64,000 nt of DNA. Origin: Paenibacillus sp. J2TS4 (GTDB lineage: Bacteria > Bacillota > Bacilli > Paenibacillales > NBRC-103111). The notes beneath the pieces were generated by a model. The model saw nothing but the letters and a program-made list of their open reading frames with translations. It did not search any database and was not told the DNA's origin. Each line of letters begins with the position of its first letter. Position 1 is the first letter of the stretch. Position numbers and translations under genes: made by a program. Of this stretch, positions 16,226 through 24,273 are shown one piece after another. Location: contig NZ_BOSH01000002.1 of the NCBI RefSeq assembly GCF_018403245.1, positions 248,001 to 312,000 on the forward strand, read 5' to 3'.

Positions 16226-17167
16226 ATGTATAAATCCGTTATTATTGGAACAGGCCCTGCAGGATTAACAGCGGCTATTTATTTGGCGCGGGCGAACTTA
16301 AAGCCATTAATTATCGAAGGGCCGGAGCCTGGAGGTCAGCTGACAACGACGACCGATGTCGAGAATTTCCCCGGGTTTCCCGAAGGGATTCTCGGGCCGC
16401 AATTGATGGACAATATGCGTAAGCAGGCCGAAAGGTTCGGAGCTGAGTTTCGCACGGGGTGGGTAAACAAGGCAGACCTGTCCAGACGGCCATTCACGCT
16501 TTCGGTTGAGGGGCTTGGAGAAATTCAGGCGGAAACGGTCATCGTCTCGACGGGGGCATCCGCCAAATATCTCGGTATTCCAGGCGAAAGGGAGAACGTC
16601 GGCCGTGGTGTCAGCACATGTGCGACTTGCGACGGATTTTTCTTCCGCAATAAGAAGATCATTGTCGTAGGTGGAGGAGATTCGGCCATGGAGGAAGCGA
16701 ACTTCCTGACCCGATTTGCGTCTGAAGTCGTTCTGGTTCACCGCCGCAATGAGCTTCGCGCATCCAAAATTATGCAGGATCGGGCCCGCGCTAATGAGAA
16801 GATTACCTGGGCGTTGAATCGAACTCCGCTGGAGGTAGTGGCAGGGGAGTCCGGAGTCACGGGCCTCAAGGTTAAAGATAATGAAACCGGCCGGGAAGAA
16901 ATAATCGAGACCGATGGCGTATTCGTAGCGATTGGACATACACCCAATACCGGATTTCTGGAGGGGCAATTAACTGCGGACGAACAAGGATACCTGCTCG
17001 TTAATCCGGGTACGACAGAAACGAATATTCCAGGAGTGTTTGCTTGTGGAGATGTACAGGATAACAGGTACCGCCAGGCGATCAGCGCAGCGGGTACAGG
17101 CTGTATGGCCGCGTTGGACTGCGAACGATTCCTGGAAGCGACAGAGCTGGAAGCTGTTGTCCGCTAA
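16226..17167 (+). CDS. trxB: thioredoxin reductase
   Basis: A 313-residue NADPH-dependent flavoenzyme that reduces thioredoxin-like proteins. FAD motif GTGPAG at residues 8-13, redox-active Cys132-Ala-Thr-Cys135 (CATCDG), NADPH motif [12 protein letters not shown] at about 147-158 and C-terminal FACGDVQD. Length is normal. AAAAGGGGCGG precedes the ATG. A CPYC glutaredoxin-like gene follows about 100 bases downstream and may be its partner. Paenibacillus-type genomes usually also carry a trxB near the central hpr/clpP region, so this may be a second copy (inference). Confidence 0.92.
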   Translation: MYKSVIIGTGPAGLTAAIYLARANLKPLIIEGPEPGGQLTTTTDVENFPGFPEGILGPQLMDNMRKQAERFGAEFRTGWVNKADLSRRPFTLSVEGLGEIQAETVIVSTGASAKYLGIPGERENVGRGVSTCATCDGFFFRNKKIIVVGGGDSAMEEANFLTRFASEVVLVHRRNELRASKIMQDRARANEKITWALNRTPLEVVAGESGVTGLKVKDNETGREEIIETDGVFVAIGHTPNTGFLEGQLTADEQGYLLVNPGTTETNIPGVFACGDVQDNRYRQAISAAGTGCMAALDCERFLEATELEAVVR

Positions 17168-17264
17168 GAGGCAAGTTGCTGAGAAATATCAGTAACACGT
17201 GAGAATGTGCTGTTCAGGCAGCACAGTTCAGAGATGAATGATTAATTGCTAAGGAGTGGTCCAT

Positions 17265-17501
17265 ATGTCAGTTAATAATAAAGTAGTCGTTTACACTAGC
17301 GCACATTGTCCTTATTGCACTCAGGTTAAAAACTACTTAACCGAGAAAGGCATTGAATTCGAAGAACGGAATATCAGCAAGGACGAGAAATACGCAGAGG
17401 AGCTGTGGAATACGGGCGTGCGCTCGGTTCCGTTAACCATCATTGGCGATGAGAAAATACTTGGCTTTAATCAAGCCCAATTAAACTATGCTTTGGCTTA
17501 A
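17265..17501 (+). CDS. glutaredoxin/NrdH-like redoxin (CPYC)
   Basis: A 78-residue thioredoxin-fold protein with active site Cys15-Pro-Tyr-Cys18 and the cis-proline segment VRSVPLTIIGDEKILGF. The ATG at 17265 is 8 bases after AAGGAG; an upstream in-frame GTG at 17256 overlaps that ribosome site and is rejected. NrdH-type redoxins take electrons from thioredoxin reductase, which fits its position next to trxB. A glutathione or bacillithiol-dependent role is also possible. Confidence 0.88.
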   Translation: MSVNNKVVVYTSAHCPYCTQVKNYLTEKGIEFEERNISKDEKYAEELWNTGVRSVPLTIIGDEKILGFNQAQLNYALA

Positions 17502-17529
17502 CCGCAGCAAGAAAAAATGCAAGAGACGT

Positions 17530-17557
17530 AAAAAACCGCCGTCATCGGCGGTTTTTT
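17530..17557 (+). terminator. terminator after the redoxin gene
   Basis: Stem AAAAAACCGCCG / CGGCGGTTTTTT with TCAT loop, then GTTTTTTC. Strong intrinsic terminator that also has A-runs for the opposite strand. Confidence 0.9.
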
Positions 17558-17949
17558 GTTTTTTCATCCCTTCTATTTCGGCAGAGTCGAATAAATTGGA
17601 TAAAATTACAATTTCAGCGAACGATTTTCCAATATCCCATTTTTTCCTTGCCGTATAATGGGTGAAGAAAACCAGCTCAACAAAAGTTTAACGTCCTGTA
17701 CAGCATAGAGAACGGTTGCATAAAAGGGGGGGGAATCAGTTTTAAAAATTGAATGAATCGGAACGAGCCTGAATTAAGCAGGCAGTGAGGGTGAAGGAGA
17801 TGTGAAACCGCAACTTTGTAAGCGCTTGAACTGACCATCCTCACATTACAGCACCACGTATGCGGGGAGAACAGGCTCCCGGAGAGAACGTGATAAAGAA
17901 GGGCTCGCGTAACCTAATGGATGAAAATCTAAGGCGGGGAGGAATAGAA
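17558..17949 (+). other. leader and promoter region of the large transport locus
   Basis: About 390 bases without a gene. A TATAAT at 17654-17659 may be the -10 element, but no good -35 is seen. A cre-like site lies at 17817-17830. An in-frame start at 17860 exists for the next gene but lacks a ribosome site. Confidence 0.5.
17817..17830 (+). promoter_or_regulatory. candidate CcpA (cre) site
   Basis: TGTAAGCGCTTGAA matches 12 of 14 positions of the cre consensus TGWAANCGNTNWCA. It lies between the putative promoter and the first binding-protein gene, a usual place for catabolite repression of sugar uptake. A LacI-family operator is an alternative. Confidence 0.5.
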
Positions 17950-19278
17950 ATGGAACGAAAATCGGTGGGATCGCTAGGTGCTGCGGCCATATTGGCTGTA
18001 TCTTTATTGGCGGGCTGTTCGGGCGGACAGACCGGGCCGGGGCCATCGGGAAAAGACCAAGATACGGGGGATAAAGGGAAGGATAAGGTCGAAATCAGCT
18101 TCTGGTACGGCTGGGGAGGACCGGAAGAGCAGGTCATCAAGAAGCTGATTGACAAATTTAACGCCAGTCAGGACCGTATAATCGTCAAAGGAACGTTAGA
18201 AGCCGATTACAGCAAGCAGCTTACCGCTATTACGGCTGGCAGTCCCCCGGACGTGGCCTCCCAGTTTGGAAGCAATAGTGTCCCCTATGGTGTGGACGGT
18301 GCCATGACGCCGCTGGATGATTATATGAAGAAGAGCGGGGTAGCCGCGACGGATTTTGTTAATGGCGCTCTTGAGCAGAACCAATATGATGGAGTCACCT
18401 ATGCATTGCCCGTGGCCATGCATATCTCGATGCTGCTTTACAATAAAGATCTGTTGGCTGAGGCCGGTTACGACAAGCCGCCTGAGACAGTTCAGCAGCT
18501 TGCCGAATATTTCGATAAGCTGAACAAGATTGAAGCGAACGGCGAAATCAAGCGTCTCGCTATTAATCCGAATCTGCCGATCTATGATTTTGCTTATCTT
18601 TTCGGCGGGCGCTTCTATGATGAAGAGAATAATGAAATCACTCCGCAGGACCCCGGTTTTCTGCAAGCAATGAAGTATAACGTAAGTTTGTGGAAGAAGG
18701 CCGGGGGCAATGAGAAGCTCAGTCCTTTCTTAAACTCGCTGGGAACGCCCAATACGGTGGACGATCCCTTCTTCACAGGGAAATACGCGATGATGATCGC
18801 AGGGGAATGGGTTCCAAGCTTTATCAAGCGGTTCGCACCGCCGAATTTCAGCTATGGCATTGCCCCTCTACCCTACGACGAGAATCATCCGGATAAACAA
18901 GGCTCTGTTTCCGTTAACACCAGCACGTTTTATATCCCTAAAGGAGCCAAACATCCGGAGGAGGCTTGGGAATTTATCCGGTGGTTCCTGGAACCGGATA
19001 ACACGGCCGAATTCAATGCCGGCATAGGCAATCTGCCCCCGGTGCTCAAATCTATTGACAGTGAAGCCTTCGCTGGAGTTCCCGGCTTTAAAGAATATTT
19101 GGAAGCTTCCAAAAATCCCAATCTGTTTACATTTCCATCCATGCCCTTCACGCCGCAGTATAGGAATGAAATTGGTGCTGCTTATACAGAAGTGCTCAAT
19201 GGTAACCTGACTCCGGAGGTGGCCGGCAAGCAAATTGCGGACAAAATGAAGCCGATTCTGGAAAAGTATAAGAAGTAA
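17950..19278 (+). CDS. lipoprotein solute-binding protein of an ABC sugar importer
   Basis: A 442-residue family 1 extracellular solute-binding protein. The ATG at 17950 follows GGGGAGGAATAG; it gives a short basic start, hydrophobic helix and lipobox LLAGC with Cys23, so the protein is lipid-anchored outside. An in-frame start 90 bases earlier would place 30 odd residues before the signal peptide. Features of the mature protein include VEISFWYGWGGPEEQVIKKL, SPPDVASQFGS and AWEFIRWFLEP, as in other sugar-binding proteins. First gene of an eight-gene co-directional locus that has two permease pairs. The sugar is unknown. Confidence 0.9.
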   Translation: MERKSVGSLGAAAILAVSLLAGCSGGQTGPGPSGKDQDTGDKGKDKVEISFWYGWGGPEEQVIKKLIDKFNASQDRIIVKGTLEADYSKQLTAITAGSPPDVASQFGSNSVPYGVDGAMTPLDDYMKKSGVAATDFVNGALEQNQYDGVTYALPVAMHISMLLYNKDLLAEAGYDKPPETVQQLAEYFDKLNKIEANGEIKRLAINPNLPIYDFAYLFGGRFYDEENNEITPQDPGFLQAMKYNVSLWKKAGGNEKLSPFLNSLGTPNTVDDPFFTGKYAMMIAGEWVPSFIKRFAPPNFSYGIAPLPYDENHPDKQGSVSVNTSTFYIPKGAKHPEEAWEFIRWFLEPDNTAEFNAGIGNLPPVLKSIDSEAFAGVPGFKEYLEASKNPNLFTFPSMPFTPQYRNEIGAAYTEVLNGNLTPEVAGKQIADKMKPILEKYKK

Positions 19279-19299
19279 TGGGGGGTCCGCAGCCAAGCT

Positions 19300-22281
19300 A
19301 TGAAGGATAATCGCAAGCTACCGGGTAGGGAGAATAAATCCATTTTTCGGCGACGGGCATCATGGGCGGTCATAGTCAGCCTGGTTTTGTTAATATCGGC
19401 GGTGCCGTCCAAGGACATTGGCGCTTCACAGAAGCTGGCGGATAAGTATAAAGATGCCCTTCAACTTAAGCCCATTGAATTTACCTCCTACTCCGAGGAT
19501 CAGTTGCCTGTCTATGCTGCTGTCATCCGTAAGCAGCGGGAGGAAGGAAAAGAAGATGCGAGCGGCACAAGAATCGATATTCCCGCCGTTCAATACAGCA
19601 GGTATGGAGACGACGCCGGGAAAGCGCCGCAAGTTAAGACGGGTATAGGGGGAAGTCCCGAGCCCGTCCTGATCTGGCACGAGGAGACGGCTTGGATCGA
19701 ATGGACAGCGGAGATCGAGAAGAGAGGATTTTATCAAATTGAGGTGACTTATTATCCGATAGAAGGCAAAAGATCGACGATAGACCGCAGCTTGAAAATG
19801 GATCGGCAGTTTCCCTTCAACGAAGCCCAGCGTTTGTCCTTCTATCGATTTTGGCAAGACGCCGCAGAACCGGTCCGCAACCGCAAGGGAGACGATGTCC
19901 GGCCGAGGCAGATAGAAGCCCCACACTGGGAGACGGTTCGCTTGAGCGATAATGAAGGCAAGCATTCCGAGCCGTTCCGTTTTTACCTGGAACCGGGAAA
20001 GCACACTCTGAGAATGGAAATGATCAAGGAGCCGATCGCTTTATCTCAAATTTCGCTGATTCCCCCCGAGGATCCACCGGAATATGCCGACATAAAGCGG
20101 CAATACGAAGCGAAAGGCTACTCCCGGACGGAGAATGTAGAAATTAAAATTCAGGCGGAGCAGGCCCGCTATAAAACCGATCCGACCATCCGCAGGGAGA
20201 CGAACTCCGATCCTCTGGCAGAGCCGGCCGCGGAAGGAAACATCCGTTTGAATGTCATCGGTGATTATCGCTGGCGCAAGGGTGGACAGTCGATCGCCTG
20301 GTCCTTCACGGTGCCCCAATCCGGGCTGTACAAAATTGGCATCAAAGCGGGTCAATGGTGGGGGGATGGCTTGCCCGGTTATCGTAAAATCGAGCTGGAT
20401 GGCCGAGTCCCATTCCAAGAGCTCGCGGAATTTGCGTTTCCCTATGACAAACACTGGAGAATCGAGCGACTAGGCGATGGCGAAGAGGATTACTTGTTTT
20501 TCCTTGAGGAGGGCGAGCATACGATACGGATGACGGTCCAATTGGGTCCTTACCGGGAAGTTCTGCAATCACTGATGGAGACGATCCGTCAGATTTCGGA
20601 TCTCAATCGCAAGATTATTCTGGTGACCGGGACGAAGCCCGATCTCAATTACCGTTACGATCTGGATCGGCGAATTCCAAATCTGCTTGATGATTTGTCT
20701 GCGATTACCGAGCAGCTTCGGTTCCAGGTGAACGAAATTCAGCAATTGTCCGGCAAAAATCCGGCGATTGTGCAAAGCTTGAAAATGATCGAAGATCAAT
20801 TCGAGCGAATGATTCGCAACCCTGACAGTATCCCGGCACAGTTGGAAGATATGACAAACAGTCAGGCACAGCTCGGGAATTGGTTGTTGAGCTTGAAGGA
20901 AGCCCCTCTCGTGGTCGATTACCTGATCATTGCTTCTTCCGACACGGCATGGCCGAAGGCTATGTCCAACGTTTTCCAGCGATCGCTCTCAACATTCCAA
21001 AACTTCTTGAATTCGTTCACCAAAGATTACAACAGCATCGGAGATGCCTTTGCTGTAGGAGAAGAGGGCGAAGATACCGTCGTTATTGACGTATGGGTCG
21101 GCAATGGCAGGGAATGGGCGGAGCTGATCAAAGATTTGGCGGACGAAGCCTTCACCCCTGAAACCGGAATCTCCGTCAACATGAATACAATTCCGGCAGG
21201 CCAGCTTGCCGTGGGGGGAGTGAATACATTGCTGCTGGCCGCAAGCTCTGGCAAAGCGCCAGACGTAGCTGTCAGTGTAGACGGGCTGCTGCCGGTTGAG
21301 TTCGCCATTCGAGATGCCGTAGTCAACCTTAATCAATTCGCTGATTACGAAGAAGTTTCACAATGGTTTCTGCCCGGCGCCTTAATTCCGTTTCATTATA
21401 ACGGGGGCGACTATGCCTTGCCGGAAACGCAAGATTTTAACATACTGATCTTTCGAAAGGATATCCTGGCCGAACTGAATTTAGGCATTCCCGATACGTG
21501 GGAGGATCTATATCAAATCTTGCCCATTCTCCAAAGAAATGGAATGAATGCCTACGTTCCGCCAGTGATCGATCCGTTCCTGTATCAGCACGGAGGCAAC
21601 TTCTACAACGAGGAAAGAACCGAATCAGGCTTGTCTTCCGGGGAAGCTTATCGCGCATTCAAAGAATGGACCGATTTGTACACGAATTACCGGATTCCGA
21701 TTCAAGCCGATTTTTTCAATCGAATGCGCTCTGGTGAAATGCCGATAGGTCTGGCCGGCTATCAGCACTATGTGCTTCTATCCACGGCGGCTCCGGAATT
21801 GGCGGGACGCTGGGGAATCGCACCGGCGCCCGGCAGGAAGCAGCTTAACGGGACGGTAGATCGTTCGGCCGGAGGGGCATTGAACGCGGCGGTTATCTTC
21901 CGGCAATCGGAGCATCCGAATGAAGCGTGGCAGTTTCTGAAATGGTGGATGAGCAAGGAGACGCAGCAGAGATTCGGACAAGAGCTGGAGTCGCTGCTTG
22001 GTGTTGAAGCAAGATGGAACAGCGCCAATGTCGAAGCGTTCGAGGAGCTGCCTTGGCCGCAAGAAGACTTATTGACCTTCCAGGAGCAGTGGAGATGGTT
22101 CAAGGAGCCCCCGGTCGTTCTGGGCGGCTACTTCACGAACCGTCATTTGACCAACGCCTGGAACCGGGTTGTAATGTCTGGTATGAATCCGCGGGAATCG
22201 CTGGAGCAGGCAGTCAAAGATATAAACCGGGAGCTGAAGGCGAAGCAGGAGGAATATGGCGTTCATTCCTCTCATGACTAA
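19300..22281 (+). CDS. 993-residue chimeric protein: two beta-sandwich modules plus a solute-binding domain
   Basis: Secreted or membrane-anchored: a basic N-terminus and hydrophobic segment (about residues 20-36, WAVIVSLVLLISAVPS) without lipobox. Residues about 60-275 and 285-430 are two beta-rich modules that resemble each other: each has a W-x-x-x-x-x-x-G-x-Y-x-I strand and ends with an E-x-G-x-H-T-x-R-M hairpin (LEPGKHTLRMEM, LEEGEHTIRMTV), as in carbohydrate-binding modules. About 430-590 is a helical linker. About 600-990 is a family 1 solute-binding domain (DTVVIDVWVGNGREWAELIK, APDVAVSVDGLLPVEFA, HPNEAWQFLKWWMS). Usual binding proteins are 400-560 residues, so this one is doubled. 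The ribosome site is weak and the start lies 21 bases after the previous stop. It probably presents a glycan to the importer or to the cell surface. Confidence 0.82.
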   Translation: MKDNRKLPGRENKSIFRRRASWAVIVSLVLLISAVPSKDIGASQKLADKYKDALQLKPIEFTSYSEDQLPVYAAVIRKQREEGKEDASGTRIDIPAVQYSRYGDDAGKAPQVKTGIGGSPEPVLIWHEETAWIEWTAEIEKRGFYQIEVTYYPIEGKRSTIDRSLKMDRQFPFNEAQRLSFYRFWQDAAEPVRNRKGDDVRPRQIEAPHWETVRLSDNEGKHSEPFRFYLEPGKHTLRMEMIKEPIALSQISLIPPEDPPEYADIKRQYEAKGYSRTENVEIKIQAEQARYKTDPTIRRETNSDPLAEPAAEGNIRLNVIGDYRWRKGGQSIAWSFTVPQSGLYKIGIKAGQWWGDGLPGYRKIELDGRVPFQELAEFAFPYDKHWRIERLGDGEEDYLFFLEEGEHTIRMTVQLGPYREVLQSLMETIRQISDLNRKIILVTGTKPDLNYRYDLDRRIPNLLDDLSAITEQLRFQVNEIQQLSGKNPAIVQSLKMIEDQFERMIRNPDSIPAQLEDMTNSQAQLGNWLLSLKEAPLVVDYLIIASSDTAWPKAMSNVFQRSLSTFQNFLNSFTKDYNSIGDAFAVGEEGEDTVVIDVWVGNGREWAELIKDLADEAFTPETGISVNMNTIPAGQLAVGGVNTLLLAASSGKAPDVAVSVDGLLPVEFAIRDAVVNLNQFADYEEVSQWFLPGALIPFHYNGGDYALPETQDFNILIFRKDILAELNLGIPDTWEDLYQILPILQRNGMNAYVPPVIDPFLYQHGGNFYNEERTESGLSSGEAYRAFKEWTDLYTNYRIPIQADFFNRMRSGEMPIGLAGYQHYVLLSTAAPELAGRWGIAPAPGRKQLNGTVDRSAGGALNAAVIFRQSEHPNEAWQFLKWWMSKETQQRFGQELESLLGVEARWNSANVEAFEELPWPQEDLLTFQEQWRWFKEPPVVLGGYFTNRHLTNAWNRVVMSGMNPRESLEQAVKDINRELKAKQEEYGVHSSHD

Positions 22282-22354
22282 GTCGCAAGAGTTCTTTATG
22301 CTAAGCGAATAAGTCTTCGCTGCCAGTCGGCCGGTGATAGGAAGGAGGAATCGG

Positions 22355-23308
22355 ATGACGGGAAAAACCGCAACAGCCAAAGAACGCGCTCTTATTTCCG
22401 AAAAAAGGGAGCTGGGCAGATTCGGATTCGCGCACTTACATAGGCATAAACTGCAATACTTGATGCTCGCTCCTTTTGTTCTGCTCTTCACTCTCTTTGT
22501 TGTTGTGCCGGTACTATGGTCGATCGGATTAAGCTTTGCCTACTACAACATGCTGCAGCCAGCGCACTGGGTCGGGTTAACCAACTACAAGCTGCTATTT
22601 CTGGAGGATGATATTTTTTTGACGGCGGTGAAAAACACTCTTGCTTTTGCTGTCGTCACCGGTCCGCTCAGTTATTTTCTATCCTTCTTTTTCGCCTGGA
22701 TCATCAATAATTTGAGATTCAGCAATGGCTTCGCTCTTGCTTTTTACGCGCCGTCGATTACCAGCTCCGTCGCTTTATCGGTCGTCTGGCTCTATGTGTT
22801 TTCCGGAGACCGGTACGGTTTAATCAACAATCTGCTTATCCATAACGGGATGCTGGAACGCCCGATCATCTGGCTCGGCAATCCGGATACGATGCTGTAC
22901 GTCATCATGTTTGTATCCCTCTGGATGAGTATGGGCGCGGGCTTCCTCGTCTTCCTCGCCGGCTTGCGTAATGTGCCGACCGATATTTACGAAGCGGGAG
23001 CGATCGACGGAATTCGCAGCAGGTTTCAAGAGATGTGGCTGCTAACGCTGCCGATGATGAAGCCTCAATTATTGTTCGGAGCCGTGAACGCCATTGTCAG
23101 TTCCTTTGCCGTCTTCGATATCGCCACAGTGTTGGCCGGCATGCCGAGCCCGAACTATGCGGCTCATACAATTGTAGCCCATTTGTATGACTATGCTTTT
23201 ATCCGTTTTGATCTGGGCTATTCCTCGGCGATTGCCGTGGTGTTGTTTCTGTTCACGCTCACTCTCGGGCGAATCTGCATGCGTCTGCTATCCTCTAAGG
23301 ATCAGTAG
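22355..23308 (+). CDS. ABC sugar importer permease (first pair, MalF-like)
   Basis: A 317-residue membrane protein with six predicted helices. The cytoplasmic EAA loop reads YEAGAIDGIRSRFQEMWLLT, the contact to the ATPase. Start chosen at ATG 22355, six bases after AAGGAGG; an upstream GTG at 22334 would overlap the ribosome site. The N-terminus carries about 30 extra charged residues before the first helix (MLAPFVLLFTLFVVVPVLWS). It pairs with the next gene. Confidence 0.92.
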   Translation: MTGKTATAKERALISEKRELGRFGFAHLHRHKLQYLMLAPFVLLFTLFVVVPVLWSIGLSFAYYNMLQPAHWVGLTNYKLLFLEDDIFLTAVKNTLAFAVVTGPLSYFLSFFFAWIINNLRFSNGFALAFYAPSITSSVALSVVWLYVFSGDRYGLINNLLIHNGMLERPIIWLGNPDTMLYVIMFVSLWMSMGAGFLVFLAGLRNVPTDIYEAGAIDGIRSRFQEMWLLTLPMMKPQLLFGAVNAIVSSFAVFDIATVLAGMPSPNYAAHTIVAHLYDYAFIRFDLGYSSAIAVVLFLFTLTLGRICMRLLSSKDQ

Positions 23309-23321
23309 ATAATGATCGATT

Positions 23322-23338
23322 TACTGCACTTTGCAGTA
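23322..23338 (+). repeat. small hairpin between the two permease genes
   Basis: TACTGCA-CTT-TGCAGTA forms a perfect 7-bp stem in the 56-base gap. There is no T-tract, so it more likely affects mRNA stability than termination. Confidence 0.4.
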
Positions 23339-23364
23339 GATGAATAGAAAGGAGGGAACCTGCT

Positions 23365-24258
23365 TTGTCGGCACTAACCGATCAACTGGTCAAGCCTCTG
23401 TGGCGAATGATTCGCCGGGCTCGATTGATCCAACCCAGGCAGATGATCTTGCATCTGGTCATGCTGGTGCTCGTCCTCTTGACCTCTGCTCCAATCGTCT
23501 ATGTCATTTCTACCGCTTTCAAGCCTCTTGACGAGTTGTTTATGTATCCTCCGCGCTTCTTCGTTATGAAGCCGACTTTCAAAAATTTCAGCGACCTGTT
23601 CATCGCCACGGACGGTATGCTGGTGCCGTTCACCCGCTATGTTTTTAACAGCGTATTAACGACAGTGGCGACCGTTATGGGCAGTGTCATTATCTGTTCT
23701 ATGGGCGCCTTCATTGTATCCAAGTATAAATTGCCGGGAAGCGGTCTGTTGTTCGCGTTAATTATATCCGCTCTAATGTTTTCACCTCAGGTGACGCAAA
23801 TTCCGACCTATTTCGTCATCTCTAACCTGAATTTGATTGACAGCTATTGGGCCCTTATATTGCCGAAGCTGGCCGTTCCGTACAATTTTTTCCTAATGAA
23901 GCAATTCATTGATCAAGTGCCCGAAGCGACGCTGGAGGCGGCAAGAGTGGATGGGACGAACGAATGGACGACGTTCTGGAAAATCGTTATGCCGATTGTT
24001 AAGCCGGCCTGGATCACCGTTGTGATCTTTACGTTTATCGCCAATTGGAACGATTTTTTCACTCCGTTGATTTATACGACCAGTGAAGCGATGAAGACTC
24101 TTCCATTGGCTATGGCGGGCGTGTCTAACGGCACCGTTGGCCGGATGGGGGCTGCGGCTGCCGGGGCATTCGTCACGACCATCCCGACCATTCTTCTGTT
24201 CATCATTCTGCAGCGGCAGGTTATGGACACGATGGCGCATTCCGGTATCAAGTCTTAG
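23365..24258 (+). CDS. ABC sugar importer permease (first pair, MalG-like)
   Basis: A 297-residue inner-membrane permease. TTG start 8 bases after AAAGGAGGG. The EAA loop is LEAARVDGTNEWTTFWKIVM with the following PIVKPAW, and the C-terminus ends in QRQVMDTMAHSGIKS, a typical MalG-type tail. Partner of the preceding permease; no ATPase gene is present in the locus. Confidence 0.92.
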   Translation: MSALTDQLVKPLWRMIRRARLIQPRQMILHLVMLVLVLLTSAPIVYVISTAFKPLDELFMYPPRFFVMKPTFKNFSDLFIATDGMLVPFTRYVFNSVLTTVATVMGSVIICSMGAFIVSKYKLPGSGLLFALIISALMFSPQVTQIPTYFVISNLNLIDSYWALILPKLAVPYNFFLMKQFIDQVPEATLEAARVDGTNEWTTFWKIVMPIVKPAWITVVIFTFIANWNDFFTPLIYTTSEAMKTLPLAMAGVSNGTVGRMGAAAAGAFVTTIPTILLFIILQRQVMDTMAHSGIKS

Positions 24259-24273
24259 CAGAGGAGGGATTGG

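Noticed and set aside
17860..17949. Upstream in-frame start of the first binding-protein gene
   Set aside because: Would put 30 residues before a complete lipoprotein signal peptide; the ATG at 17950 has a proper ribosome site.
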